A DNA stretch of 24,346 nucleotides from Saprospiraceae bacterium UBA2365 (GCA_002344345.1 DDTL01000104.1:17980-42325), one strand, 5' to 3'; counted from the first letter of the stretch, positions 8,601 through 16,634 are shown. Numbers and translations are program-made. Notes: generated by a model not told the origin, from the letters alone.

Positions 8601-9813
8601 CATTCAGGTAGCATGGAACAAAAATGATATGTGTATTCTGATCAGGATTATTGGTGATCCCGGCACTCTTTATTCTGTTGAGTACCTGATCTTGCTCCAT
8701 ATTATTGAACAGGTGAGTTACAAATTTATCCCGGCCTTCGATCACCTGATCATTATTTTCTTTTAATTGCGGTAAAGGACTGAATGCACCTGCCGGAACA
8801 GCGATGATGGCAACCAATTCTCTTTTCTCTTTTCTGTTTTTCAATTCGCCAACAGCGTCAATGAAAAGATCAATCCCTTTATTCTGAAATTCATAACGTC
8901 CGCTGTTCAACACCAGGAAAGTGTCTTCCGGCAATTCTTTCCCGATCAATCGGGAAGCTACCTCCAGTATCTTGTTTTTACCTGATTTTTTGAAATCAGT
9001 AAACTTTTTTCCTTTTGGAACAAATTGATCATCAAACCCATTGATCGTTATAACATCAGGATTTCTCCCCAAAAACTGAACGCATTCTTTTGCCGTGATT
9101 TCACTGACGGTTGTAAAAGTATCAGCTACTTTTGCAGCTTTTTGTTCCAATGAATTCTTGGAAATCACCCTCAGTTCGCTGGCTTTCTGACTTGGCAGGA
9201 GCAATTGCAACTGATTGTACAATTCCTGCCCGTTGGAAGAGATGGATCTGCCCAAAACCGTGGCATGTGTAGTGAAAACTGTACTGATAAAGGGAGTGTT
9301 ACTTTCAAGGTACAAAACGCCTGCTCCGGTCATCCACTCATGAAAATGAGCTATAATATGCTGATACGGGTCAAGGTAAAATTTGTAAAATGATTCGATG
9401 GCTTTACCTGCAGCATACCCGAATAATGCAGGCTCGATGTAGTCCCATCCACCACTGATGGAATCCAGTTTATAGGTTTCCCAGAACCTTTTGAAAACCA
9501 GATCTTTTTCAGCGATAAAAGGCGTGAAATCAACAAGTATGGCAATCGGTCTGGTAGCGATATTCCATCGCCCTACCCTGATGTTGATACCGTTTGTCTT
9601 GGCATGGTGGATCCAGTCCGGGAATAAACTGTCATCCTGTACAAAATCTGGATTCTCTGAAACACCTTTCCAGATGTCCGGACCGATCACGATGTATTTA
9701 TCCTGATAAATTTCCTGTATGATGGGTGACTTAGACGCCAGAACCGTGTAGATTCCACCGATTTTATTGCATACTTCCCAACTAACTTCAAATATATATT
9801 GAGCTTGTTCCAT
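5605..9813 (-). CDS. Fused glycogen synthase (GT3) and alpha-glucan phosphorylase (GT35)
   Basis: This 1402-residue protein joins an enzyme that builds alpha-1,4-glucan to one that phosphorolyses it. Residues 1-540 match eukaryotic-type glycogen synthase: FEVSWEVCNKIGGIYTVL at the N-terminus, FTTHATVLGR (180-189), SGRYEFQNKG (304-313) and YEPWGYTPLE, giving the E431/E439 pair. Residues 560-645 resemble the DUF3417 leader of alpha-glucan phosphorylases (NIWWSWNDRAKKLM). Residues 655-1260 are GT35: YFSMEYGL, HSNEGHSAF, FTTHTPVPAGHD, VTNGVHYHTW, GFARRFATYKR, and SGTSGEKAILNG with K1157 as the PLP lysine. The last 100 residues look like a beta-sandwich. All key residues are present in both halves, with no frame break. 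The arginine-rich helix through which glucose-6-phosphate activates eukaryotic synthases seems absent. It is the last gene of the glycogen locus, with its own candidate promoter. The GT3 donor is probably UDP-glucose, by family. Confidence 0.93.
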   Translation of the reverse strand: MEQAQYIFEVSWEVCNKIGGIYTVLASKSPIIQEIYQDKYIVIGPDIWKGVSENPDFVQDDSLFPDWIHHAKTNGINIRVGRWNIATRPIAILVDFTPFIAEKDLVFKRFWETYKLDSISGGWDYIEPALFGYAAGKAIESFYKFYLDPYQHIIAHFHEWMTGAGVLYLESNTPFISTVFTTHATVLGRSISSNGQELYNQLQLLLPSQKASELRVISKNSLEQKAAKVADTFTTVSEITAKECVQFLGRNPDVITINGFDDQFVPKGKKFTDFKKSGKNKILEVASRLIGKELPEDTFLVLNSGRYEFQNKGIDLFIDAVGELKNRKEKRELVAIIAVPAGAFSPLPQLKENNDQVIEGRDKFVTHLFNNMEQDQVLNRIKSAGITNNPDQNTHIIFVPCYLNGRDGVFQLDYYHFLSAMDYTVFPSYYEPWGYTPLESAAFGIPTLTTKLAGFGKWVIDNFGAEQKAVTVIDRNYNNNNGTNKVIAEAIRYFIATSDTNKISKTARDIAEAAHWKHLANNYFRAWEIALLNSQDRKKQLALPTIQVSYEAGTQVQHLEPNWKQLLVKTEFPPALIALKDLTTNIWWSWNDRAKKLMNSIGGEDLRTENPIKRLETLSMESMNKLISDETFLKELNDIHGEFKEYMAREINKECPKIVYFSMEYGLHTSIKSYSGGLGVLAGDYLKQASDSNKNLVAIGLLYKNGYFKQEINIAGDQIATIKAQNFSHLPITPVEEADGSWMFVNLVFPGRIVTAKVWKLMVGTIPLYLLDTDVEENKEEDRSLTHNLYGGDKEHRLKQELLLGFGGIRLLKKLNINPDVYHSNEGHSAFIGIERIRQMIETQRLDYNAAFEVVRASTLFTTHTPVPAGHDKFKEDLLRVYLGHYPNYLGIDWETFIGLGRANVNDKNEEFSMSILATNMSREVNGVSRLHGRVSREMFQSMYPAYFTNEINIGYVTNGVHYHTWTDEIWKNTYRKAFGENFEKEQTLAEHWEKIYQVSDKEIWDNRLKAKEKLFSEVLKKFDTNLNYYQNNPKVLLKLRNNLKGNALIFGFARRFATYKRATLLFTNLDRLEAIVSNPERPVLFLFAGKAHPKDVEGQNLIKRIIEISRMPQFEGKILFLENYDMTLGKLLTTGVDVWLNTPTRPLEASGTSGEKAILNGVLNFSVMDGWWAEGFREGAGWSLEERRRFESQESQDQLDAAKIYDKILNDISVKFFDLDENGIPVKWVQMIKNNIAMICPHFTMQRMINDYYKQYYLPLRVSSASMKADNYRNALDLSDWKQKVKQHWDQIKVVKTRLLDSNKIPLEIDQEFLAEITVEIPGLNKEDIGIEVVIGSKDNGGKYIVELVEQLKVVYSEENQITYKCSFPLHRAGMHNYAFRLYPKHPLLSSRMDFPLVKWL

Positions 9814-9837
9814 TGTTCTCTGATTGTGATTAAATTT

Positions 9838-9866
9838 AAAAAAGACCGCAAAGATACGGCTTTTTT
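9838..9866 (-). promoter_or_regulatory. TATCTTTG promoter element in the loop of a terminator-like hairpin
   Basis: Minus-strand TATCTTTG (9856-9849) matches the TAnnTTTG -7 consensus, 36 bp before the ATG of the fusion gene. It is flanked by arms AAAAAAG-CCG and CGG-t-CTTTTTT, a ten-pair stem with one bulge that ends in six T residues. The same 29 bp could therefore terminate the GH57 transcript and start a new one for the fusion gene. The hairpin and motif are seen directly; both roles are inference. Confidence 0.5.
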
Positions 9867-9915
9867 AAACTATCAGGTATCAGAAAGCCCCCAAATTAAC
9901 CTAATCAACTGTAAC

Positions 9916-11097
9916 TTAATATTTCAGTCTTAGCCTGAAATCTGACAAAACATTCATATAATTAATAAATGCTTCATAAGCAGAGCCATACGGATTGAAG
10001 TATTTATGCACATCTCCATCCGAGAACCACTTCGTGCACATGTAATAAAAATGATCAGAATTCTGTAAACGCAACCAATCCTGCTGTATCTGAGGATCTT
10101 TGCTCGTCCTGACTTTTCCGATCAGCTCATACAGTTTTCTGAAAGCCTCATCCTGCAATTCATTCCCAAGCCAGGCAGTCAGATCTCTTTCTTCATCTGC
10201 CCATGATGTCGGATAAGGAACATGCACAGAAGCTACGGGTTGCATAACCTGAACCAGTTCTCCGGGAAGTGAAAAATCAAATCCGCTGGATGCGAATACT
10301 CTCCCCGGAAGATTTTTCATAAAATCAAAAATTCCTGTTTCCTCCCACTGGTGTTCACCGAAAGTCTCATAATCCATAAACAGATTCACTACTTCTTCCT
10401 CAGGAGGCAAACTATCCAGCCATCCGACAAATTTCTCTGTTGTCAAAGGCCACCCATCCCAACTTTGCTGTGAAAACCTGAAAGCAATGTCATCACTCAA
10501 TTTATAGTTTTTGAGCAAAAGTTTTAACTTCGGGTTCAACGGATTGGTATACATGAAGTTAGGGCTTCTCCAGCCTAAAACATGTTTCGCGCCTTCTGCC
10601 AACATCAGGTTGTAACCCATTTCAGCAACAGTTGCACCGATCTCATCAGAATAAATAAGCTCTGTGTTTCGGAAGGTTGTTGGCTTTTGGTTGAAATGTT
10701 CCTTGATCTTCTGGGCATGTTTTTTTACCTGCCGTTTGAACTCTTCTTTGTCAATAATAGATGCAAGTGAATGAGAATAAGTTTCAGACAAAAATTCGAC
10801 CTGGCCTGTTTGTGCCAATGCCTTGAAACTGTTTAATACTTCGGGTGCATATTCTTCAAACTGTTCCATCACCGTTCCGGAAAGGCTAAAACTGACTTTA
10901 AACGCAGAACCGTACTGCTGGATCAGTTCGAGTAATATGTTATTCATCGGCAGATAACACTTTTCTGCGACCCTTCTGACGATAAACCTGTTCTCATGCT
11001 CGTTGAAATAGTCAGCATTTGCGCCGATATCAAAAAAGCGGTATTGCCTCAACCTGTATGGCTGATGAACCTGAAAGTAAAAACAAATCGTTCTCAT
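9916..11097 (-). CDS. GH57 family alpha-glucan-acting glycoside hydrolase
   Basis: This is a retaining glycosidase or transferase of family GH57, acting on alpha-1,4-glucan. The 393-residue protein has the five family regions: HQPY (11-14); QVEFLSETYSHS (99-110); TFRNTELIYSDE, with candidate nucleophile E146; FMDYETFGEH, with candidate acid/base D242; and the C-terminal SWADEERDLTAWLGN. There is no signal peptide, so it acts in the cytoplasm on stored glucan. GH57 covers alpha-amylases, 4-alpha-glucanotransferases and branching enzymes. No GlgB-type branching enzyme is seen in this locus, so a branching or transfer role is possible, but the short length fits the amylase-like group usually found with this gene set in Bacteroidota. 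It lies 258 bp after the GT4 gene and 102 bp before the fusion gene, on the same strand. Confidence 0.92.
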   Translation of the reverse strand: MRTICFYFQVHQPYRLRQYRFFDIGANADYFNEHENRFIVRRVAEKCYLPMNNILLELIQQYGSAFKVSFSLSGTVMEQFEEYAPEVLNSFKALAQTGQVEFLSETYSHSLASIIDKEEFKRQVKKHAQKIKEHFNQKPTTFRNTELIYSDEIGATVAEMGYNLMLAEGAKHVLGWRSPNFMYTNPLNPKLKLLLKNYKLSDDIAFRFSQQSWDGWPLTTEKFVGWLDSLPPEEEVVNLFMDYETFGEHQWEETGIFDFMKNLPGRVFASSGFDFSLPGELVQVMQPVASVHVPYPTSWADEERDLTAWLGNELQDEAFRKLYELIGKVRTSKDPQIQQDWLRLQNSDHFYYMCTKWFSDGDVHKYFNPYGSAYEAFINYMNVLSDFRLRLKY

Positions 11098-11355
11098 ATA
11101 TTTAAATTTGAAGTCTGTTGCTTAATAATTGAAGTTGTTGGTTTCTTATGCTGATTGCATTATATGGATCCTGGTAGCCATAGCTTACCTCATTTAACAT
11201 CGCGATACAAAATGTTTGCGACCAAAAAAAACTGGAATAAGCTGAATGAAAAAATTCTCAGCCTACCTTGAAAATGCTTCAACACCTTTTATCGTCAGAG
11301 TTTGTCATTGCTTTCAATGAAATATCTGAATGCGTTATATTATTATTAACTTCTT

Positions 11356-12633
11356 CTAAATTACCTGTTCGTATACCTCTTTTACCTTTTTTGCCGCATT
11401 TTTCCACTTCAGGTTTGTTACCTCTTCCTTCCCATATTTAATGAACATGTTCGAAATGGAATGATAATTGCAAAGCCCGTAAATGGCATCTGCCATTCCA
11501 TCGATGTCCCAAAAATCCACTTTGATGGCATGGGTCAATATCTCAGAAACACCGGATTGTTTGGAAATAACCACCGGGACATTTGATTGCATGGCTTCCA
11601 AAGGAACTATCCCGAACGGTTCAGAGATGGATGGCATTACAAAAACATCACTGATAGCAAACAATTTGCGGATCTCTGGTCCCTTAAGGAAGCCAGTGAA
11701 ATGGAATTTGTCAGTAATGCCTTTGCTGGCTGCCATTTTGATCACTTTTTCCATCATATCTCCGGATCCTGCCATGACAAAACGGATGTTCGGATCTTTC
11801 TGCAACAATTTATATGCGACATCCACAAAATAATCCGGTCCTTTCTGGAAAGTGATCCTCCCGAGGAAAGTAACCAGTTTTTCTCCAAAATTTTTCCTGA
11901 TATCTGATGTATCCATTCCCGGAGGAAAATCAACAGCATTGTGAACAGTGACTACTTTATCCGGATGTATGCCATATTTTTCGATGACTATATCTCTTGT
12001 CATATTTGAAACAGCGATCACTCTGTCTGCATTCTCCATACCAAACTTTTCTATGGCAAAAACCTCTGTATTGATGTTTTCTCCTGAACGATCAAATTCT
12101 GTCGCATGCATATGTACAACCAGTGGTTTACCCGATTGATGCTTTGCGGCAACGCCTGCCGGATAACAAAGCCAGTCATGTGCATGGATCAGATCAAAAT
12201 CCTTCTGTTTTCCCAGCATGGAAGCGATCAATGCATATCTGGAAACTTCTTCCATCAGGTTTTTACCATAGCCTCCTGCAAACTGATAATAACTTGAAAA
12301 AACTTTGCTCCTGATCTCTTCCGCAGTCTCGGTTTCAGGCACTTCTTTATTGAACAATTCCGGATTGACGTAGGGAATGATATTTGAGCCGATTTCAATG
12401 TACTCAATCTGGTTCATGAATTGTAAAAACTCTTTATCTTCAAAAGGCAGACGAATATCGCTGGCATTAACGATCCTCAACGCGCTCTGATCTTCATCCC
12501 CAAACGCCTTAGGAACTACAAAAAGTATCTCCACACCATGCTTGAACAATCCCTTTGTCAAGCCGTAAGATGCAGTTCCCAAACCTCCTGAAATATGAGG
12601 AGGAAACTCCCAGCCAAACATCAATACCTTCAT
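11356..12633 (-). CDS. GT4 family glycosyltransferase, glycogen synthase-like
   Basis: This is a GT-B fold retaining glycosyltransferase, 425 residues. The N-terminal domain opens with MFGWEFPPHISGGLGTASYG, the glycine loop typical of glycogen/starch synthase-like enzymes. LIHAHDWLCYPAG (148-160) and VVHMHATEFDR follow. The C-terminal donor domain has GRITFQKG (R259 and K264, phosphate contacts) and SEPFGIVPLEA with the E338-x7-E346 pair. No transmembrane segment is seen. Lying between a debranching enzyme and a GH57 enzyme, it most likely extends alpha-1,4-glucan. The nucleotide-sugar donor (ADP- or UDP-glucose) cannot be told from the sequence. It starts 103 bp after the debranching gene with no promoter match between, so the two probably share a transcript. 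Its job may overlap with the GT3 half of the fusion protein. Confidence 0.9.
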   Translation of the reverse strand: MKVLMFGWEFPPHISGGLGTASYGLTKGLFKHGVEILFVVPKAFGDEDQSALRIVNASDIRLPFEDKEFLQFMNQIEYIEIGSNIIPYVNPELFNKEVPETETAEEIRSKVFSSYYQFAGGYGKNLMEEVSRYALIASMLGKQKDFDLIHAHDWLCYPAGVAAKHQSGKPLVVHMHATEFDRSGENINTEVFAIEKFGMENADRVIAVSNMTRDIVIEKYGIHPDKVVTVHNAVDFPPGMDTSDIRKNFGEKLVTFLGRITFQKGPDYFVDVAYKLLQKDPNIRFVMAGSGDMMEKVIKMAASKGITDKFHFTGFLKGPEIRKLFAISDVFVMPSISEPFGIVPLEAMQSNVPVVISKQSGVSEILTHAIKVDFWDIDGMADAIYGLCNYHSISNMFIKYGKEEVTNLKWKNAAKKVKEVYEQVI

Positions 12634-12722
12634 ATATTTACTAATTATTTATTTTTCAGCTTTTAAGCATTCAATTAACTCTAATGCATCCTGTTTGATC
12701 CATGTTCCATCCAGGCTGCCGG

Positions 12723-12736
12723 CAATTCGCGAATTG
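12723..12736. repeat. 14-bp perfect palindrome next to the debranching gene stop
   Basis: CAATTCGCGAATTG is a perfect palindrome lying directly against the stop codon of the debranching gene (12737-12739). It has no T-tract, so it is not a standard terminator. It could be a protein-binding site or a weak RNA hairpin in the intercistronic region. Confidence 0.5.
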
Positions 12737-14701
12737 TTAAAGATCTAATTTATCCTGGTTGTCAACCATCCATTTTATCCTTAATAATTCAGCCACGTTC
12801 CTCGCCATCGATATAGCGCCTCTTCCCGTAAAAGGCGGATTTCCGTCATATATCTCAGAAATGGTTCCAAGTCCGTTTTGAACCATCTCATCTTCAAATC
12901 CAAGAAAAATCCTGGTTACAAAAGCTTTTCCCGTTTTAGGATGCATTTTCAGATATGCTTCAGAAAATGGGCCTAGCAGCCAGGGACTGGCTGATCCCTG
13001 ATAATAAGCCCTTGACCTTTGTTCATAGTTGCCCTCACATGTGCCTTTGTAGTCCATATCTTTGGGAGAAAGTGTGCGGAGCCCTCTCGGAGTGAGCAAT
13101 TCATCATAAAGACTTTTGAGTATATATTCTTTCTGGTCAGCTTTTAGCGGACTGTATTTTTCGGAGATCGCGAAAACCATGTTGGGTCTGACTTCCCAAC
13201 TGGCGCCATCTTCATTGGAGAAATCCGCCATAATGGCTTTCTTTTTGTCCCAAAAAATCTCTGAAAAACTTTTCTCTACTTTCAGAGGTATACCTGACCA
13301 TGTTTTAACAAATTTTGAATCACCGCTTTTTTCCGCCAAATCAAGGAAAAATCTGATCGCATCATACCAGATCGCATTGATTTCTACCAGATACCCATAC
13401 CTGGGAACTACCGGGAAGCCTTTGACCACTGCATCCATCCAACTGTCTGCCTTCCCTTTCTCACCGGCCCAGATCAAGCCGTTATCATTCAATTTGATCG
13501 TCGGATTTTCATCATTTTTAAAACTCAATAAAATCCCGGAGATCACTTTCCCGTATTCTTTCCAGACTTTATCACAGTGGCCCGTCATCTGTGCATACTT
13601 GTGCAACGCCCTGAAAAACCAAAACGGTGTATCAATCGCATTATACATCGCCTGACCATCCATATAGGTATTGACAAAATTTCCGTTTTGGATGGATTTG
13701 ATCATGGTTTTCATTACGTCATGAAATTCCTTCTCATTGTCCATGGTTAATGTAAGCCCTGGCAACGAAATAAAGGTATCCCTACCCCAATACCCAAACC
13801 AATGGTAACCACTGATGATGGAAGTTTTTGATCTTGATTTTATAATAAACTGATCTGCAGCGTTTTGCAAGCATTTTTCATAACTCTCCCGAACGATCCT
13901 TTTTTTGACTTCTCTGCTGAAAGTAGCAGAATATCCCTGAGGATTCTTAGCTTCAAGCCCAACTGAGAATACTACGGATTCACCTTTTTTCAGTTTCAAT
14001 TCGAAAAAGCCCGGCACAAACAGATCTTCCAGATATTCATATCCTCTTTCCCTTTCCTTGGGATATTCAATATTATAGTGCCATTCGGGAGAATGTATAT
14101 ACTCAACCTCTTTCGAAGCCTGAAAGAACAACCTTGAATACCCTTCATACATTTGCCAGGAAGCACCGTTCAATTCAGGATTAAAACGGTTATTGACATA
14201 TAAATTCGCTTTGGACAATGCATGTATATTGCGGAAAGCCAAAAATGGTGACAACCTGAAGGTAACATCTTCAGCGGCTGTATCCTTAAGGCTGTATTTT
14301 AATAAAATCCGGTTTTCGTTTTCCACAAAAATATATTCTTTGTTGAAAACAGTTTTGCCAATGGTATAACTGAGTTGAAGATTGGGATCGGAATCAAAAT
14401 CGCTGATGTATTTATGACCTTTCGGGAAGATCACTCCACCGGGAAAAATCCTGGAACTCAGGTTAAATTCTGCATTGTTGATGATCAACGCTTCATCCAC
14501 AGTAGACAGCATCACATGCCTTTCCTGATCTACCATTTCCTGCGGAGTCACCAACAGTCCATGATATTTTCGTGTATTACAACTGATGATGGTTGAACTG
14601 GAGTAAGCACCATTCCTGCTCGCTCTCAACATTTCCTTTGAAAGTGAATAGTTGAGGTTGATCAGTTGGCTTTTATTGTACTTTAAATAGGATATTTTCA
14701 T
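12737..14701 (-). CDS. Amylo-alpha-1,6-glucosidase (glycogen debranching enzyme, GH133 type)
   Basis: It removes alpha-1,6-linked branch stubs from glycogen so that phosphorylase can continue. The protein has 654 residues. The N-terminal domain (about 1-260) shows SCNTRKYHGLLV (40-51), typical of bacterial/archaeal GDE N-terminal domains. The C-terminal (alpha/alpha)6 glucosidase domain shows GYHWFGYWGRDTF (298-310, with D308), ADSWMDA (418-424), YLVEINAIWYDA (437-448), QGSASPWLLGPF and TISEIYDG (613-620). It lacks the 4-alpha-glucanotransferase half found in eukaryotic debranching enzymes, as is normal for this group. No signal peptide is visible. It is the first gene of the glycogen locus, and a TATATTTG element about 220 bp upstream may drive transcription. 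A second alternative, a general GH15/GH133-like glucosidase, is less likely because of the full N-terminal domain match. Confidence 0.94.
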   Translation of the reverse strand: MKISYLKYNKSQLINLNYSLSKEMLRASRNGAYSSSTIISCNTRKYHGLLVTPQEMVDQERHVMLSTVDEALIINNAEFNLSSRIFPGGVIFPKGHKYISDFDSDPNLQLSYTIGKTVFNKEYIFVENENRILLKYSLKDTAAEDVTFRLSPFLAFRNIHALSKANLYVNNRFNPELNGASWQMYEGYSRLFFQASKEVEYIHSPEWHYNIEYPKERERGYEYLEDLFVPGFFELKLKKGESVVFSVGLEAKNPQGYSATFSREVKKRIVRESYEKCLQNAADQFIIKSRSKTSIISGYHWFGYWGRDTFISLPGLTLTMDNEKEFHDVMKTMIKSIQNGNFVNTYMDGQAMYNAIDTPFWFFRALHKYAQMTGHCDKVWKEYGKVISGILLSFKNDENPTIKLNDNGLIWAGEKGKADSWMDAVVKGFPVVPRYGYLVEINAIWYDAIRFFLDLAEKSGDSKFVKTWSGIPLKVEKSFSEIFWDKKKAIMADFSNEDGASWEVRPNMVFAISEKYSPLKADQKEYILKSLYDELLTPRGLRTLSPKDMDYKGTCEGNYEQRSRAYYQGSASPWLLGPFSEAYLKMHPKTGKAFVTRIFLGFEDEMVQNGLGTISEIYDGNPPFTGRGAISMARNVAELLRIKWMVDNQDKLDL

Positions 14702-15384
14702 TTTTCCAGCTATTTTTAACGAATATCGACCTGGGTTGAGATCATCTTATTTGCGGAGCCTATTTGAAAACCTGCGTTTAGCGCCAAAAAACGAAATTTT
14801 ATTTTCATAATACCTGATAACTATAACTGCTTTATAAACAGATTTCGCTATTTTAATAAACTAAAAATAAAATTTGCCCGGATCCAAAGTAACAGAAAAA
14901 CCTAAATATACTCCGGCCGCAAATATAGATATTTCAGGCAATGAATATACAGAAAATTTCAGAATTAAGCAGGGAAAATCAGTTTATTTACAAATGATTC
15001 ATATAATTCAAAATGATTATACATTCCGAAAATCCCAGAATAGCCTGATCCCTTTCAAAATTCAATTAAACCGATCAATTGATTCAAAGAAATACAATCA
15101 TGGAATAATCTGAATTTCAATGCCTTCAGAGAAAGATGAACAAAAAAATGACAACGATTGATTTTTCTTCTGTAAAATGCAACCGGAATGTTCTGTTAAT
15201 AATTTTTATTAAAAGAAATTTTGTAATTAAATAGCTGTCTGGTATGAAAGTCCGAAGGATTAGAAACCACTTAATGCTAAATACAATTATCTCCATGTAT
15301 TTATTCAGGTTTGATCCTGGCATCAAAACTCAGACTAAAAAGCTAAAAAACTAAATGACTTTCAAGCTTGACAATTTCGAAATT
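14702..15384. other. Long intergenic region upstream of the glycogen locus
   Basis: These 683 bp separate apgM from the debranching gene, both on the minus strand. Apart from a candidate promoter at 14920-14927 and a 12-bp palindrome, AATTTCGAAATT (15373-15384), touching the apgM stop codon, I see nothing definite. A 66-codon minus-strand frame at 15126-15326 has unlikely composition and no relatives that I recognise. The roughly 210-nt leader of the glycogen transcript shows no riboswitch core that I can name. Confidence 0.6.
14920..14927 (-). promoter_or_regulatory. Candidate -7 promoter element for the glycogen locus
   Basis: The minus strand reads TATATTTG, then CGGCC, a perfect TAnnTTTG match in a less AT-rich setting. 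It would give a leader of about 210 nt before the debranching gene. No clear -33 TTG is present. Confidence 0.42.
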
Positions 15385-16590
15385 TTACATTTTCCCCAAA
15401 ACAAGTTTTATAAATTCATCGCCTGATATCAATCCATATCCTCCGCTTTTGGCTGATACTTCGTCATATTTATCAACCTCATCGGGAACTGAACCTGGAT
15501 GGTAGATGATAAAAGGCACGGGATCATGTGTGTGCGTTTTCAATGCGCAAGGGGTAGCATGGTCCGGGGTTATGGCAATGACCACCGGTTCGTCCATTTT
15601 CGCTGTTTCTTCCAGGATATACCTGACCACCCTTTGATCGAGGTATTCAATCGTACGGGTTTTCAATCCTGCATCTCCTTCATGACCAGCTTCATCACTT
15701 GCTTCTATATGCAGGTAGACCAGATCATGATCTTTCAGTGCCTCCACTGCGGCTTTTGCTTTCCCTTCATAATTTGTGTTGTATAGCCCGGTCGAACCAT
15801 CCACTTTGATGGATGTCATCCCTGCATATTTTCCGATGCCATAAAGCAGATCCACTGCAGAGATCATGGCTCCTTTGATTCCATAACTCTTCTGAAGCGT
15901 GTCCATTGCAGGTCTGTTGCCAGGCGACCAAGGCCAGATGGAATTGGCAGGATCTTTCCCGTTCTTTTTCCTGTTCACATTGACCGGATGATTGGCTAAA
16001 AGATATTGCGATTTAAAAATTAATTCATTGATCAGATCACAGGTTTCGGTATCTTGCGACAGTGGTTTTACCAAAACATCTCTGAATGGAGTCCCGGGGA
16101 CATCATGTGGGGGTGTACAATGAAAATTGTTTTTTCCTCCCTTGATCACCATCAGATGCCTGTAACTGACACCTGGATAAAATTTTACCTGATCATTGCC
16201 AAGTTTTTCTTCCAAAAATGCTATCAACTCGTGCGCTTCTTCATTGGATATGTGACCTGCAGAATGATTTTTGATCTTCTCATTTTCAATGCAAATGATA
16301 TTGCACCTGAGCGCCAGATCATCATCAGCCAGATCCACACCCATACTGGCTGCCTCCAGGACACCCCTACCCTGAAAAACTTTTTTTACATCATAACCGA
16401 GTACAGCCATATTGGCAATTTCACTGCCGGGAGGCATATCGGGAGGCACAGTTGCGAACAAACCACTCTTTCCCATCCTCGCCAGTTGGTCAATATGCGG
16501 CTTTTGAGCTGCCATCAACGGTGTTTTATTACCCAGTGATTCGATCGGATGGTCTGCCATACCATCACCCAATATGATCATATACTTCAT
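15385..16590 (-). CDS. apgM: 2,3-bisphosphoglycerate-independent phosphoglycerate mutase, archaeal (ApgM) type
   Basis: It interconverts 3- and 2-phosphoglycerate in glycolysis and gluconeogenesis. From the ATG at 16590 it has 401 residues. Motifs of the alkaline-phosphatase-like fold are MIILGDGMAD (D9, metal), PPGSEIANM (S56, the phosphorylated serine), HIEASDEAGHEGD (D299, H303) and ITPDHATP (D343, H344), followed by THTHDPVPF. The frame stays open to a TTG at 16716, but that extension adds 42 unrelated residues, and a TATATTTG promoter element lies inside it at 16627-16634, so the ATG is preferred. Members of this subgroup have also been annotated as a proposed homoserine kinase from genome-context arguments. 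No threonine-pathway gene is near; the citrate synthase upstream favours central carbon metabolism. Confidence 0.9.
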   Translation of the reverse strand: MKYMIILGDGMADHPIESLGNKTPLMAAQKPHIDQLARMGKSGLFATVPPDMPPGSEIANMAVLGYDVKKVFQGRGVLEAASMGVDLADDDLALRCNIICIENEKIKNHSAGHISNEEAHELIAFLEEKLGNDQVKFYPGVSYRHLMVIKGGKNNFHCTPPHDVPGTPFRDVLVKPLSQDTETCDLINELIFKSQYLLANHPVNVNRKKNGKDPANSIWPWSPGNRPAMDTLQKSYGIKGAMISAVDLLYGIGKYAGMTSIKVDGSTGLYNTNYEGKAKAAVEALKDHDLVYLHIEASDEAGHEGDAGLKTRTIEYLDQRVVRYILEETAKMDEPVVIAITPDHATPCALKTHTHDPVPFIIYHPGSVPDEVDKYDEVSAKSGGYGLISGDEFIKLVLGKM

Positions 16591-16626
16591 GTTATAAATT
16601 TTTATCGTGTAAAGTTTTATAGCCCA

Positions 16627-16634
16627 CAAATATA
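16627..16634 (-). promoter_or_regulatory. Candidate -7 promoter element for apgM
   Basis: The minus strand reads TATATTTG, matching TAnnTTTG, 36 bp before the ATG at 16590. This position supports the short form of ApgM over the TTG-initiated long frame. A -33 TTG is not clear. Confidence 0.5.

Noticed and set aside
15126..15326. 66-codon minus-strand frame between apgM and the debranching gene
   Set aside because: The composition is typical of translated AT-rich intergenic DNA (Ile, Leu, Phe runs), with no recognisable domain and no promoter match.
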